Source of the DNA: Gyromitra esculenta
Lineage: Eukaryota > Ascomycota > Pezizomycetes > Pezizales > Discinaceae
Direction: 5' to 3'
Assembly (NCBI GenBank): GCA_038503075.1
Contig: JBCAML010000009.1
Coordinates: forward strand, 1,426,001-1,490,000
Length of the DNA: 64,000 bases
The translations under genes were made by a program, and so were the position numbers. The notes under the pieces are model-generated. The model ran no database searches, was not told the DNA's origin, and saw only the letters and a program-made list of their open reading frames with translations. Positions 40,846-55,206 of this stretch are shown one piece after another (position 1 is the stretch's first letter; each line of letters opens with the position of its first letter).

Positions 40846-43785
40846 AGAAACATCTCTGATGAATTTATTTTCCTTTTTCTTTTTTTGGATGAACTTTATT
40901 ATTTTTCACGCTTAGATCTACTTTTCGGCACAGGTGGTAAAAGAAACGTACGGAGTCTAATCACTTCTTTCTTGCTCTGGCTATGTTTGTGATCTGCTTG
41001 TCGAGAGGCATCTTGGGGGTTTTTTTTTCTTTTCACGAAAGGATTTGTTTTTTTTGGTTCAAGGTTGGGGGATTGGGGGGTTTGTTTCATATGTGGGGAA
41101 GGGGAAAGGTATGTGGGCTGGTGTTGGGAAAGAGTTGGTTCTTACGACAGAAACATTACGGGAGAGTAACGACGAACGGACTCTTACTAGCTGACTGTTC
41201 GTGAAGGAAACGACATCAGAAACATTGAGGGCTTTTACGAACACTATTTTCCGGCATTGACCTTCTTTTTCAAACTCTGCATACCACCTACCTATCCTTT
41301 CCATCACACCCTATTCTGCCACAATTTTTTTTACGTTCTACCCGCTTCACGTAATAACCTTTATATATCTTGTTCGATTCTCTGTATATACATGACTTTA
41401 TGTTCTTTTTTTGGTTTGCTTTTATTATATACCCCACACCACCACCTTTATCTTTTTACATTATCCCTCCCCTCTGCACTTCTTCCCTTCCTGGATCAAT
41501 AATCCGGATTGTAAATTTGGAGGGATTCTTTTTTGTGGATACTGTTTTTCCTGATAATTCTTGTTACATTCTTTTTTCTTCCTCTTCTTCCTCTGACGCC
41601 TCGGCGGTGGGTATTGTGTAGTATTGTGGTTAATTGGAATTATGGGAGGTGCGTGGTGTCTAGGAGGGTTTTGTTGGTGAGATGAGTCGTTTTTTTGGGG
41701 GGGCGCACGAGAGCTAAGAAATTCGGAATAGTTGTTCGTTAGTAGCCCTTTTTTTTGGTGGGGAAATGTCTCTCGATCTGGTGCCTATGAAACCGAAGAC
41801 ACGTGTATGATCACCAGTCTACAGCTTTGTATATGGATCTCTCAGCTGAAGGATATTCGTATATAATGTCGTGTGGTCTAAAGGATTTTATTGAGACCAA
41901 TATTTCGGGAGTTGCGGGAAAAAAAAAATTTGTCTTGAAAAAACCACGCCATGAGTTATTTTTAGCATCGTCGGTGGGTGTGGACACACCGGTTTGCTGG
42001 AGCTGAAAATAACTCTGAAAAGCAAAATGGACTTTGTGTCCCTTAATAGGGTGGGTCATTGTGTTTGAGGTTTTTGGGAGATCTGGCTTTCTGGATTGAA
42101 AACTGAGATTAGCTGGTGCGGAGGGGTAGCTTTGTTGTGGTTCTAGTTATCGTTGACGTGGACATGCGAGTGATTTTCTATGACGTTGTTTCCGTGATGG
42201 TACGTGCTAAGGCCTATTTTTTTTTCACTGGTAGATTGGGCTAGAAAACTTGAGTGGCCGGGAGCTGGTAGATGTTACGAGGGGTGTTTTTTTTCACGCA
42301 ATTTTATAGTACTTTTGATGAGAAGTAGGTTTGATGCGTAGTAGTTGGCTGGAGTTTCGGGATTTATGACTTGCACTAGGTAATCGATTTTATCATAGTA
42401 TGACGTTTGCTGAATCTGGTTTTTTCGTTATATTTTGTATATTATACGCTTGAATATTTGTTTTGCTAAACTGGTTTGACTATATGCATTATCTGTAGGG
42501 TGTACGAAGAACGAGCGACCTCTAGTAACACTACATGTATATCTACAAAATCGACTAAAATTAAATCGCATAACATTTTAGGCTTTATTATACTGTATGT
42601 TTGTACCGCATCGACAGCGGTCTGTGGTGGTGGTGGTGGTGAATGTGGCGTAGGTTATAGCATTATTTTGTAATTCTTCTGCATGGAAAATCGCTCGAGT
42701 ATTGTTTTGGACTGTGTTGGAACATTAGGCACGATAGTTGGATTGCTTGCTTACTGGGGCAAGGATCCATCTCCCCCTCTATATACTACTTCTCTATGCC
42801 CCAAAATTACCTATACTTTTCCTATTCCTGGTATCGCCTCGAAGCCTTTGCTCGAGCTTGGGCGCATCAAGAGCCAGCCCTCCGAGACTTCACACAGGCC
42901 TCTGACCGAGCACCGGCCGAACCACCCAAAACATTCTTCTAGGATCTAGTGCTCTATGTATAGATCTAACAAATTTGGGCCTCCCACCAATCAAACTAAT
43001 AGAAACCCTACCTTCCCTAACACGGTGCTACATCAACACATACATAATTATAATCGAGCACAGTTTAATCAAGACAAAACTAGCAGCAAGCCGGAAAAAA
43101 ATAAATCTCCAATTTTATTATTCCAACTCCCCTACCAGCTCCCCCTACCATTCTTAAATCCAGAACTCCCCCCTCCCTTCCAGGCCAAGTCATAATTCCC
43201 ACATATGATGCCCTTACATTTCCCATAATATTGTTTCACGTACTGATTCCAACCCAGAAACACAGCAATCCCCCGAGTCAACACACAAAGAATGCACATG
43301 CACAAAAAAAAAAAGCGAGGAGGATGGGGAGGAGGGAGAGAAGAGAAGAAGATTAGAGAAAGAAAGAAAGAAGAAAATAGGTACAATTACACCAGTAATA
43401 GTAATATAAAATGACATCCCATTCCCCAGCGTCCGATTCCCATCCCACATACATACACCCGCCAAACTTTTTATTTGAGGAAAAACGATTCCCAGGTAAA
43501 ACAAAACAAAACGAACTAACCTCCCGATAGTGTAAAAGAAACAGAAAAACATATATATATATAATATATAAAAAAGAAGATTGGTCGATGATTCCCTATC
43601 ACCAGATATCGAGAATTAAGTATGGAGGGAGGATGGATACATGAAACCACAACAAAATACAAAAAAAGACAAATACAAATCCCTGATAACGAACCAAATT
43701 TGGAGTAAAGACTTTTTTAAGAAAGGAAAAAAAAAGAAAAACTTTTGAAGGGGGAGGAATTTCTCCCCATAACATCATCGTCACA
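40846..43785. other. AT-rich interval between convergent genes
   Basis: 2.9 kb between the 3' ends of the membrane-protein and TSC2 genes. T-rich and A-rich homopolymer runs dominate, with an AT microsatellite at 43552-43571. It includes both 3' UTRs. No gene supported. Confidence 0.55.
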
Positions 43786-46700
43786 TCACGTAAACCTACT
43801 GAAATCCAAACTCATCAACAAATCTTCGGTCTCCAAATCCCGCTCCACATCGGCTCCGTTCAACTGTACCGAATTCCTATAACTATGGTCCGACATACTC
43901 GTCTGCGCACTCATAGTTGATACCCTCCTAGAACCCGACATCGCTGGCGGACTTGTCGTTCCCCCTGCACCACCTCCACCGGTGGCGCCACCCCCTACTC
44001 CTCCACCAACACCATTACTCATCCCACCCGGATTAGAACTAATCCTTTCCCGTAACCTGTTAATGCTGCGCAACCGGTGTCTCCAGTTCGAAATATGCTC
44101 CCCACCACCCTCATTATACACATGCGAATAGACACTCGCGCTCAACGCCAAATTCCTCACAAACGCCGGTAATGACTGATCCGAGACGATTTTAGTTTCC
44201 TGGGCAGGGCTAATATCCGAGAACCCTTCCTTCCTGCATACCTGGACTCTATAAAAGATTAGATCCTGCGGCGCCTTCTTTCTTAATCGCGAAGACACGA
44301 AGCCGGACCGTGCCTCTGGTGTGATCACGATACTAACAAAGTTGAACTGAGATGGGATTGTTCCAAACCGCCAGGGAAGACCAGAGTTATTAAAGACAAT
44401 ATTGACAAAGTCGTTTCCGATATGACGCTTCTTCATCGTGTACTGCGGGTCGTTTTCCAGCGTTGGCATCATGGTCGTAATGTGGAATACAATCTCCGTG
44501 ATCCGGTCACTCCAGACATACGCAAATTCTCCATCGTGATTATTTTCACGATCCAGACCCCCAGTGTTTCGACCTGTACCTTTCAACGTAATCAAGTCAC
44601 CAAGACCGTCGATGAAGTCCGTATAGTCCGGTGATCCCATCTGATTCGACAAGATAGCCTTTTCTTCCGTCTGACCAGCACCAACATACACTATACCAAT
44701 CTTATGAAAGTCGACGACAGGTATCCGATCAAACACATCCAACGCTCTCGAGGTCTTCTCTTCCTCAGGGAGAAGCAATGGTCTGGTCATTTCCGATGTC
44801 CCTAATCCACCAGCTAACTGCAATAATACGTGACTAGGTAATACTTTACTGTCCTGCTGTGGGGATTTCATTTTCAGGGCGTTTGTTCCGTTCGGCGAAT
44901 TCGGTCTCTCTTCCGGGGGATTAATCCACTTTGACTGCAACATACTTTGCAAGTCCCTCGACTCTGGTTTTAGACTATAATAGCTAGTCCCAGACTACAG
45001 ATGTAAAAAAAAAAGTTAGTATTAGTAATCTTTAAAATACTAGCTCAAAATCAAGCTCAATCACTCATGGTCACTCGACTACAAATAGCTTTTTATTTAA
45101 AGAAATTTTTTTTCTCACCGGTCTCCTAACAACTAATCTCGATACACCAGTTGCAGTCACCATATGCACACTGATGATACTCCCACCAACTAACCAATTT
45201 TTCGTTACCACCCCATCCTTCGCAAGCTTCGCCGGCGGTTTCAGATCAGAGTCACTAAATGTGAATCGTTGCAACATATCAATACACGCCTGACTCTGCT
45301 CATCAACCGTGTTACTCTGATCATGCAGCACCAACCCACGTGTGATCCAGCTCACGTACTTTGGCCTTTCACTCAGTCTTAGGGACAAAAACCATGTTGT
45401 AAGAACATTGTACGCGAGCGTGAGAACGTATTGCGGAAGGCTCGGCTCGTTCATCTCCGGTGTCGTTTGAGCCTGGTGGAGAAAGTTCGCATCAGAAAGA
45501 TTTCCAATATCCCGTGAACCCAGGCGGCCCGGATAACTTGCCCGCGACGGTGTTGAATTAGTGGTTTCTTTCGTGTGCTGGATGTACCGGAATGCAATAC
45601 CGAATATATTCCTGAAATCTGGTTCCGTAAAGTTGCTATACAATGACGGCAACTTCGCTAGCGCCAACAGAAATTCCAAAATATGCACGCTGACCGCCGA
45701 AGACGTAATGATCTGCGAGAGCTTCGTCAGGATCCCCGGCAAGAACTTACTCGTCGATCCCGGCAGTTCATAGCAGCATATCGACAGTGCGTGGATACAA
45801 GGTTTTGCCGTCCTTTGCCATTTATACAATCCTAACTGGAACGCCTTCACAATCCCCTCCCTCTCGTTCTTGGCAAAGTGTTGCTTATAGCTGATCAGTG
45901 TCGTAAGTATATTTATCAACGCGACCGCAATATCCGCTTTCTTGACCTCGTCTGGCAGGTCCGTATTCGGTATCTTATCCGTATGCAGCTGCTGGCAGAT
46001 GTAATTCCGCAGCATATTGATATGCGCAATACAATTCCGGAACGCCGTCTTGTTGGCCAACTGAGAACTCAGATGGACCAAAACGTAGCTGTAAATCTCC
46101 CAATCGCACCCTTGCTGCATAATTGGAATAATCACCTGTTCCATCCACCGTGCCATCCGAACGCAAGTCTTTGGATCCAATGACGGCCCCTCCTGAATCG
46201 GAACATCTCTCGGCGGATCGTAAAACGTGCACAAGATTGGGCTGGCCTCATACGTTGGTTTCTCCGGGAGCGGCTTCACTTCCGGATATGCCCATATCGG
46301 CGGTTTTCGTTTTGCCCGGTCAAACTTTTCCACTATCGGTCGACTTGGATTCCTGAATAGGAAAGTCTGTTGCGATACCGAACTACTTCTATTTGATCTC
46401 GACGACGACGACGAATCCTCATCTACCTTTGGAGCAGCAGATGCTGGTTCCTCCGGCAGCTTCGTTATTCGATGAAACACTGCCGCCAGGTGATCTGACT
46501 CTGTTGTTTCTACAACATAAATAGCGTTTTCCGAATCAGCCCGAATCCGGAACAGCAGCTTCATAGCCGTCAGTCGCGCATCCGTCTCTGTCGATTTCGA
46601 GCCCGCAATTTTGACAATCGACTCATACGTTCGGGCCGCTTTGGCGGCGTCGATATTCATATTCCTGATGAAGATTCTGACTAACCCCCGGGTGACAATA

Positions 46701-48703
46701 TTGACCGGAGACCCGTGTTGGTAGGAACTCGCTATGCCAAGCTTCGGCCTTTTCGGAGAGGTCATGGTTGGAGTTATTCCCTTCTCACCGCTACCAACGC
46801 GCTGTTGCACCTGCGGAGTCGATTGTACTGAAGGTTCCTCAGGTCTGATATAGTCAACTAGCAAGTCAAGACAAATATTAAAAAGCTCCATATTGCTGTC
46901 CCCCGCAACATCTACCGCCATCTTGACCAATGCTTCTAAAACCTTTAAATCCTTCTCGTTATGGAAATCATCGAATATTGACACAACCAGTGATTTCAAT
47001 ACTTCCTCTTCACATACTTCCCTAATTGTCTCATACACGTCCTTGATTAACGAGAGCACACTAATCCGCATCGGTGTCGGCCGTGACCGGTTCTTGAAGA
47101 ATATGTCTAGTAGATGTCCACAATTCATTAACCATTCACTGCAAGATGGGTAGCAAAGGTGCTCGGTAGCATAGTGGTTGATGACGTGCTCAGCCGCCGA
47201 GTTTGGTAGGTGTCCATGTACACGAACGAAGAAGTCGACAACTTCATCCGTTTGCTCAAACTCAGGGTTGTGGCATGCTACTTCCAGTCGGTTTATGACC
47301 TGAAGGATGGCCTGCGAAATCGCCGCGCTCAGCCCACCATGCTCAGTTCCCTGTGGTGGTGGCGAGGTTTCGCGTGCTCCAGGGCGGAGGCCCAGCGGAG
47401 CCCCGTCTGCTCGCTCTATCGTCCTTTGGGAACACACAACAAGGAGGTCTAATGGAACTGCCCACTCGTCGAAAGAGATCTGCGAAACGATGTCCTTGCT
47501 CGCGAGGACAGCGCTGATAGCTCGACATATTTCTAGCTCCAGTCGTGCACTGTCTGCGGCGAGTGCAGACTGAAATGCTGCCATAACGATGGGAAACTGT
47601 ACCGGAGGTAAGCCGTCTTGTTCATTGGCTATTAGCAGCTTCTCCAGGAACCAAACTGCGCCTTTTAGAGTGTTTGCGTTTGCATTCGCAGGCGTTTCGA
47701 GAATTTCCAGTAGAACGAGAACAGAATTGTGAGCCATATAGCTCTTGCAGAGGTTACCAACAGCGCTCCAAGTAGCATCGGCGAGCTCTCGGAGAGTAGC
47801 GTATGCGCCACATAGCACCTCTATACAAGCCTTCAGTGCCGGGCGAGGGACATAGCCATACGTGATAAGAGCTTCAATAAAACAAATGGAGCATTCGATG
47901 TCTCTCTTGTGCGTTGTTCTCCTGCAGATGTAAAGGACATCCATGAGCAGCTGATTCACTTCACGCTCCTCGAACGATTTAAAGTTGAATTTGATGACGT
48001 CAGTAGTGAACCCGAACAACTCTTTGAGACAGAACTCCGCCCCGGACATGTTTTCCGGATTGTGCCCTTCCCCGGCTCTCTTACGAGCCTGGCGCGTCAC
48101 TGTAGCCTCCTTGAACCAAGCCTTGAGCCATCTGGACAGTATACCGCCCAAGTCCTTTTGAAACGTAGATACATCCCTCCCCCCATTAGTGAGCGCGACC
48201 ATGGCCTGTAGCTGGTGGAAAAAATCCTCCATGCACACGTGGTTCGTTATCGTGCGGTAGATTTTAAGTCGGTCAAGCGACGACGGTTCATGTTGCTTGA
48301 TGCACGCCGAGAGCAGTTTGAAAGCTGCCTGCCTCACCTCCGGCGGGTTTTCCTCGTCAAGTAGATCCTGCGCATTTGACCAAATTTCGGTAACGGTGGA
48401 GACGGGGTAATCCGCGATCATGGTCCGCAGAGCCTCCGCAGCCGTTACACGATCGTTCACGGGATTATTGGCTCTCAGCCTGTCCACCAAAACTTGCCCG
48501 TTGTTGACAGCCTCATCGCTAAAGTACTCCCCGTGCAAGCTCAAGCGGTTGCCATTACTGGAGAGCGGGACGGCCGGCGACGGGGGGATGGAGAAACCGG
48601 CGCGGTTCAGACCTCTGAAACTTCGGAAGACATTGGCGATTCCGGACGCGGGTTTGTTTGAGTCTTGTAGGGGGTCGACGTTACTTTGGGAAGACGGAGG
48701 CAT
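43786..48703 (-). CDS. TSC2: Tuberin (TSC2), Rheb GTPase-activating protein
   Basis: Two exons, 48703-45119 and 44994-43786 (124-nt intron), giving 1597 residues, between S. pombe Tsc2 and human tuberin in length. The large first exon encodes the helical-repeat tuberin region. The second carries the RapGAP domain: FHKIGIVYVGAGQTEE, ITEIVFHITTMMP, then KKRHIGNDFVNIVF with the predicted catalytic asparagine thumb at about residue 1389, and FVSIVITP, VSDQSLPAFVRNLAL. With TSC1 it inactivates Rheb and so restrains TORC1 in response to nutrients. A Gly/Pro-rich insert and a Ser-rich C-terminus follow. Ser-rich stretches near LFRNPSRP could be phosphorylated (inference). Confidence 0.95.
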
Positions 48704-50500
48704 TTAAGTAACTATACAGGGGTAGGGCTAAGAGTCAGCGGGAACGCCGTTGACATGGAGGAGATCAAAGTTTTCGGAGGAAAGGCTTTTCTATTGGTGT
48801 GCTTCAGGAACGAAACCTTATTGGAGCGGAGGTAAGAAAAAAGGACGTAGCGACAACCGCAAACAAAGTCACCTGATGGTACAAGGGAAAACAAAATAAC
48901 AAAGAACCTATGATGGTATGATAGCAGGGTGAGAGGTAGAGCAGTGTGACGGTATTATAACGAACCTATCGCCCAAAACACTCGAGTGAGCGAGTCCTGC
49001 GCCGAACGAAGCGCGGAAGGATGAGAGCACCACTCGCAGGATAATGCAGATGGAGCTTGAGAAGGTGTTGAGACAATCCGAAAGCTGGTGGGGGATGGTT
49101 TTTGGAGGATAAGGTCGGTCATATAAAGAGCATAGAGAGAATAGCGGGGGGTATGGGGGTATGGGGGTGGAGAAGTGGAGGAGGAGGGGCGAGGAGGAGG
49201 GGCTAGAGGTTAATGGTGGCCAACCAGCGGTGACAGCAGCGACAACGATAGTGGGGAGAGCACAAGGCAGCAGTGAGCAATCCAACAATAGGAAAGATTC
49301 AAGCTGTTTGGTCTAAACAGTGCAGAGAAGGCACAAAACGATAAAGGCTACTGGAGGTTCACGTTGAATTTGATGCTGTGTTGGTGATGCTAGTTGTCTG
49401 TCTGTATGTCTGTCTGTATTTATGAATGGATGGATGGATGAGTAGCTGGCTGAATGTCTGCCTGTATGTAATGTGACGTTGCGTCTGTGGAAGATTGGAG
49501 ATGGGCCTGCGGTCTGGGAGATGAGAGGGCAGTAGGCAAGTAGGGACGAGAGGTGCGGTGTAGAACCAGAACCACCCTGCAGACGAGGATACTGGCTATA
49601 TGTGGTTGTGTAGCTGGCCCTGGGGGAGAGGGAAATTCCTTTTCTTGTTTACCCTTTTTTTGATATTATATTTACTTTTCCAACTCTTCTCGGTTCGGTG
49701 ACTACTATGAGGGGGTCAATATATTGATTGACGGTAGTAGCAGTGGTTGTGGAACCCTCGAGAAAGATGTAGGTAGCTGGGTAGTGATAGAGAGACCAGG
49801 AGACGCTAAGCGCTCCGAAGAAAATAGATCCCAGAATCTCAAGCAACACAGTTTTAAAGGCAGGAGCACCACTCCACCAGCAACTATAGGCAGGGGGCAG
49901 CAGCAGCACTTGGCAGGTGAGGTTGCAGTGGGTGTGGGGTTGGTCTGTCGGTCGGTCACTTGCTGTCAATCGTCACCGGCAACCCTCCATCATGCCATGG
50001 AGTACCAGCCTGCTATGGGTGACGGGTGACGGATGGCGGATGACGACTGGCACACAGACATCGGACTATCGGTATCGGCTGTGCTGCCGGCTGGTGTGTG
50101 CATGCATGCCTCGATTTACGCCCATCAAGGTTCTCCGTAGACAAAGAATGTTGATCATTGCCGTTTCAGGCCTGCCAGACCCTCTCGAGTCCGGCGGGAT
50201 GGTTTTTGTCGGTCGGCCAGCCAGTCTGTTGGTTGCCTCAGTTGCATCATTTGTTTTCCTTCACGTCGCCCTCTCTTGTCTTTTTGACTGACCCCCTCTG
50301 GCTCTCAGGGACAACTGCTCCATTGTCCTCCAAGGTTCTCACACTACCACTTCCACCCCTCCCTAGCTCTCTGGCAAATTGCAATCCCCTCCGTCGAAAC
50401 TTCCAATTCCTGGGTTGGCCATTATACCCCCACCACACACCTCGCCTGCTAAATTTCGCATACTAGACCACCCACCACCACCACACTACCACCATCCGCC
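48704..50500. other. Divergent promoter region of TSC2 and CSE1
   Basis: 1.8 kb between two divergent start codons. It holds CTGT/ATGG microsatellite-like sequence (49390-49440) and GA-rich and CT-rich patches. No gene supported. Confidence 0.55.
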
Positions 50501-53500
50501 ATGGCTGCCAGCATCCAGTCTATTGCCCAGCTGCTGGACACCTCCCTGATCCCTCAGCAGAATAAACAAGGTGGCTACACCCCCTTCAATTTCCTTTATT
50601 TGTTTTTTACTCCCTATCTCTGTATCACCTCTCCCTCCATCCGCCCCCGTGTGATTCAATTTGGGGTGGTGAGCAGCGTTTGCTGTTTCGTTGAGCTTCG
50701 TCTTTCTTTTTATTGCTCTTTTAGCAATAGCTAACTCCTTCAATCTGTGCCAGCTGAGAAAACCCTGAGAGCCAATGAAACAGCGCAGGGATTTCCACTG
50801 CTGCTACTGCAGATCGTGGCATCTGATGCCTTTGGCTTGAATACCCGTTTGGCGGCAGCCCTATATTTCAAGAACTTGATTGGAAGGAACTGGACTGTGA
50901 GCTTTTTTCCCCAAATGGCCCCACAAAGCTTAAGCGGGCTGGAATTATGGTACTGATTGTATTTGGAACTTCTAGGATGAAGAGGGACGCTATAAGATGG
51001 TTGAGAGTGATGTTGCCTCTGTCAAACAAGAAATTGTCGGGCTCATGATTACCGCCCCACCGGCGCTGCAGGTGCAGTTGGGAGAAGCAATTAGTATCAT
51101 TGCTGAAAGTGATTTCTGGGAGCGATGGGATACTTTGATTGATGTGGATATCCCTATTTACCTACCTACCCCCCAAGTTCCTTGTGTGATCTGGCAACTG
51201 ACTTGGATGTGCCGTTGCTCAGGATCTCGTTTCCCGGCTCACTCCCGATAACCCACAAATAAATAACGGTGTCCTTCAAGTCGCCCACGCCATCTTTAAA
51301 CGGTGGAGACCACTATTCCGTTCCGATAGTTTGTTTATAGAAATCAATCACGTCCTTACGAAATTCACGGAACCCCTGCTCAAGCTCTTTGAGGTGCACC
51401 AACCCCCGAGCCCCATATCATATCTAAAATACGGACACCTCAGCTGACTTGTCCCGTAGTCCACCGATGTGCTCATTACCCAAAACGAGAATAATAAGCC
51501 TGCCTTGCAAGGCCTCTACCAAACCCTGAACCTTATCGTCAAGATCTCCTTTGACCTCAATTGCCAAGATTTGGCCCCTGTATTCGAAGAGAACCTTGCG
51601 ACTATCATGGAACTGTTTCACAGATATCTTACATACTCGAACCCTCTTTTGGTGACGGATGACGACGACGAGGCAGGCCCACTAGAAAGGGTCAAAGCTG
51701 GAATTTGCGAGTTCCTACAACTATTTACGCATAAATATGAGGACGTGTTTGACGATATGCTGCAAAACTTTGTCAACTCGACATGGATGCTGTTGACGAA
51801 TACGGGGTTGGAGCCGAAATACGATATTGTAAGTGGTTTTTCTGGTCTGGGCCATTTTTGGGGTCTGGCAAGGCTTCTGGGGGTTACTGATTATGCAAAT
51901 GGGGAATAGCTTGTTAGCAAAGCTTTGCAATTCTTAACATCGGTAGCAAGATCGACTAGACATGCGCAAAATTTCAGCTCGATAGACGTGCTAGAACAGG
52001 TGGTAGAAAAGATCATACTCCCTAACATGACTTTACGAAGCTCGGACGAAGAACTATTTGAAGACGACCCAATCGAATTTATTCGACGAGATCTTGAAGG
52101 CTCTGACAGCGACACCCGCCGAAGAGCAGCTACCGATTTTCTCCGACAACTCCTTGAACAGTTCGATCAAAGCGTTACCCAGGTTGTCTGGAAGTATATT
52201 ACCCACTACCTCGAAGATTACAGCAAAAACCCCAAGGACAACTGGCGTTCCAAGGATACAGCCTTGTATCTCTTCTCTTCTATTGCCGCAAAGGGCTCAA
52301 CAGAGCGTAAGGGTGTTGTTCATACGAACCTCCTCGTCGACGTTGTTGACTTCTTCCAAAATTATGTTGCCGCGGACCTTGTTGCTCCGTTTGAGGAGGT
52401 CCAACCTATTCTCAAGGTCGATGCGATCAAGTATTTGTACACTTTCCGAAGCCAATTAACCAAAGGACAACTATCAGATGCCTTCCCTCTCCTTGCAAAG
52501 CATCTTGCATCTCCGAACTATGTCGTATACACATACACTGCGATCACCGTTGAACGGCTTCTTGCGATGACATCGAACGGCCAACCGGTCTTCCATCCGG
52601 AGGATTTGAAACCGTATTCGAAGGAACTCTTGCAACATTTGTTCAGGCTGATAGAGCAAGGGAGGACCCCGGAGAAAATTCAGGAAAATGAATTTTTGAT
52701 GCGGTGTGTGATGAGGTGTTTGATTGTGGCAAAAGATGCGACGGGACCGTTGGTGGAATTTGTACTAGGCCAGTTGATTAAGATTACGGGAGAGATCGCG
52801 AAGAATCCAAGTAATCCAAGGTTTATTCATTACCATTTTGAGGCCTTAGGTGCTATTATCAGATTTGTCGCTCTCCAGCAGCCCGAAAGTCTCGAAAATG
52901 CTCTGCACGGCCCTTTCATGAGCATTCTAGGCCAAGACGTCACCGAATTCATCCCATACGTCTTTCAGCTTCTCGCTCTTCTCCTAGAAAGCAACCCCTC
53001 CGCCCCCCTACCTCAACGCTACAAAGATCTCATCGCTCCCCTCCTCACCCCTGCACTTTGGGAATCCCGTGGAAACGTCCCAGCACTCGTTCGCCTCCTC
53101 CAAGCTATCATGGCTCGCGGCGCAGACCACTTTATACAGAACAACCAGGTTTCGCCCATCTTGGGAATATTCCAGAAGCTCGTCTCATCGAAACTGACGG
53201 AAACCCACGCATTTGACCTGCTCGAGGCATGCTTCATCAACTTCCCGCTTGGGTCGCTAGAACCATTCTTGAAGGACATTTTCATCATTCTCCTTACCCG
53301 TCTCAATAGCTCCAAGACCGAGGCTCTTTCGCAAAGGTTTGTCCGCCTGTTCTACTTCCTCGCCGCCCGCGACAAGGAGGGTTGTGGCCCCGACTTTGTC
53401 GTCAAGGCCATCGACACTGTGCAGCCGGGTATCTTCGCACAACTCTACACCGCTGTCGTCCTCCCTGATACACAGAAGCTACAAAAGCCCATTGACCGTA

Positions 53501-53945
53501 AGGTCGCCGTGATCGGACTGACGAAGTTCGTTGCTTTCTCAAACGAAATCGCGGGACAATACCATAAGGCATGGCCGAACAGTGTTATGGCCCTACTAAA
53601 GCTTCTCGAGATCCCACCCGTACCGAGTCAGGAGGGAGATATAGAGTTAGTTGATGCGGATATTGATGACTTGAGCTTCGGAAGTACGTATACAAGACTG
53701 AACACCTGCAAGAAGCGAGTACCAGACCTGTTCCCGGAGGTGCCGCGGGACTTGAAGAAGTGGTGTGGATCGCAGATTAGGGAGGGGAGTGCGGCTAATG
53801 GCGGAAGGGTATGTTCTTTTACTTCTTTTCTGTGGTGGTGAGGTTTATGGCAGATTTACTGACGATTATGGTGTAGGTTGAGGCATGGATTAAGGCAGAA
53901 TTACCGGACGAGGCGAAAAGAATGTTAAGAAACTATATGCAGTAG
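50501..53945 (+). CDS. CSE1: Importin-alpha re-exporter CSE1 (exportin-2/CAS)
   Basis: Seven exons: 50501-50570, 50754-50896, 50976-51143, 51223-51393, 51460-51828, 51910-53808, 53877-53945, giving 962 residues against about 960 in yeast. An importin-beta N-terminal domain (AEKTLRANETAQGFPLLLLQIV...ALYFKNLIGRNW) is followed by HEAT repeats. Family segments WDTLIDDLVSRLTPDNPQINNGVLQVAH, FKRWRPLFRSD and HYHFEALGAIIRF are clear across exon joins. It returns importin-alpha from the nucleus to the cytoplasm with RanGTP. The intron-rich 5' end contrasts with one 1.9-kb exon. All introns are GT-AG. Confidence 0.95.
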
Positions 53946-55206
53946 ATAAAAAAAGGGGTTCGATGAAATTACTTGAGCTTATATTTGAGTTGAGATCTTT
54001 TTTTTTTCCACGTCGAGATGATATTAAAATTAAATTGTGCTTTTATTATAACCGTTTTAACTTTGACTTTTTTTTTTTACCTATGGTAGGAGATGGTACT
54101 ATTCCCACTTTCTTGCGTGTTTGTATAGCGAAGTTACATGCCGTAGTGAAGTGCGGGTGACGGTTCATGATCCAGAAACACGGGCCCAACGAAGCCTAGT
54201 CTTTACGGGTGTGACCTCGTGACCAGATAATTATTGCCATAACTAACCCGCCACGCGAAATCCTTAAGTTAGTCCTAATACACCGGACGAGGTGGCGAAT
54301 ACTATGATGGTCACCAGACACTAGCATTACCTACATCAATATCTCAAGTCTTGTTTAGTACGTGTCGCCTGTGAGATGGTGGTAAATAATGAACCATTCG
54401 AGATCTTCGCATAGATCGAAGCTGGCTTTCAGCCGCCGTTGCCTAGATTCATAATCAATCACTCGTAATTGTGGGAGATGCAGCTTCTTAATGGGGTTAT
54501 CTTTTTTTGGATCCCGTGGATGGCCCTATGGAGTGACCGTATTGGGTGACCGGCGAACGGATTGGGCTACTGGTGAAATTTGTGGGGATTTTATAGGGAT
54601 TCGCTATGGAGGCGGTGATGGGAGAGGGGATGATGGTTAGGGCTACGGCTACGGCTAGGGTTATGTTGGGTTTGGGCTTGGTGGGTAGCGACGAGTGATA
54701 TTTTGTGGTGGAGTTAGATTCACTCTGTGGACGAATGAGCTGCGGCTCGGGCCAAATATACTTTACGTATATTTGCTTCTATTGAGGTCGATGCCTCATG
54801 GCAGGCAGGGGAAGAGTAACTTTACATGGTAGCTGGGGGTATACGGGCTCAATATGATGGGCGTTATGAACAGGGAGCTCTCTGATAGTTGCTAGCCGGG
54901 TAATATAGCGAGTGATAGTTTATGATGGTATTTATAAAACCCCCTCAGGCTCAGAGGTAATATACGGTGGCAGATTAGTAGAGAGAGAAATGGAGAATAC
55001 TCGGTATTCAAAACGGAGGCCATGAGCGTCTCAATAAAGCAAGTGCTCAAGCAGTACACACGTAATAAACATACTTGTAACTGGGACCTGATCTGCCCTA
55101 GACCAGGAACGAGTGACAGGCCCATTGCGAACACTTGGCGGGCCGAGCCGCGTTTTCTCCAGCAACGTCATTCCCCAACTTTATCTCCACCACACATTAA
55201 TTCGCG
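53946..55206. other. Intergenic, no gene seen
   Basis: 1.3 kb after CSE1. Contains T-runs (likely poly(A)-signal surroundings), and at 54630-54680 a short run of GGCTACGGCTAGGGTT-type sequence. No coding sequence supported. Confidence 0.55.

Noticed and set aside
54630..54680. Telomere-like TTAGGG/GGCTAGGGTT patch
   Set aside because: Only two TTAGGG-like units among diverged GGCTAC repeats; not a telomere or a clear interstitial array.
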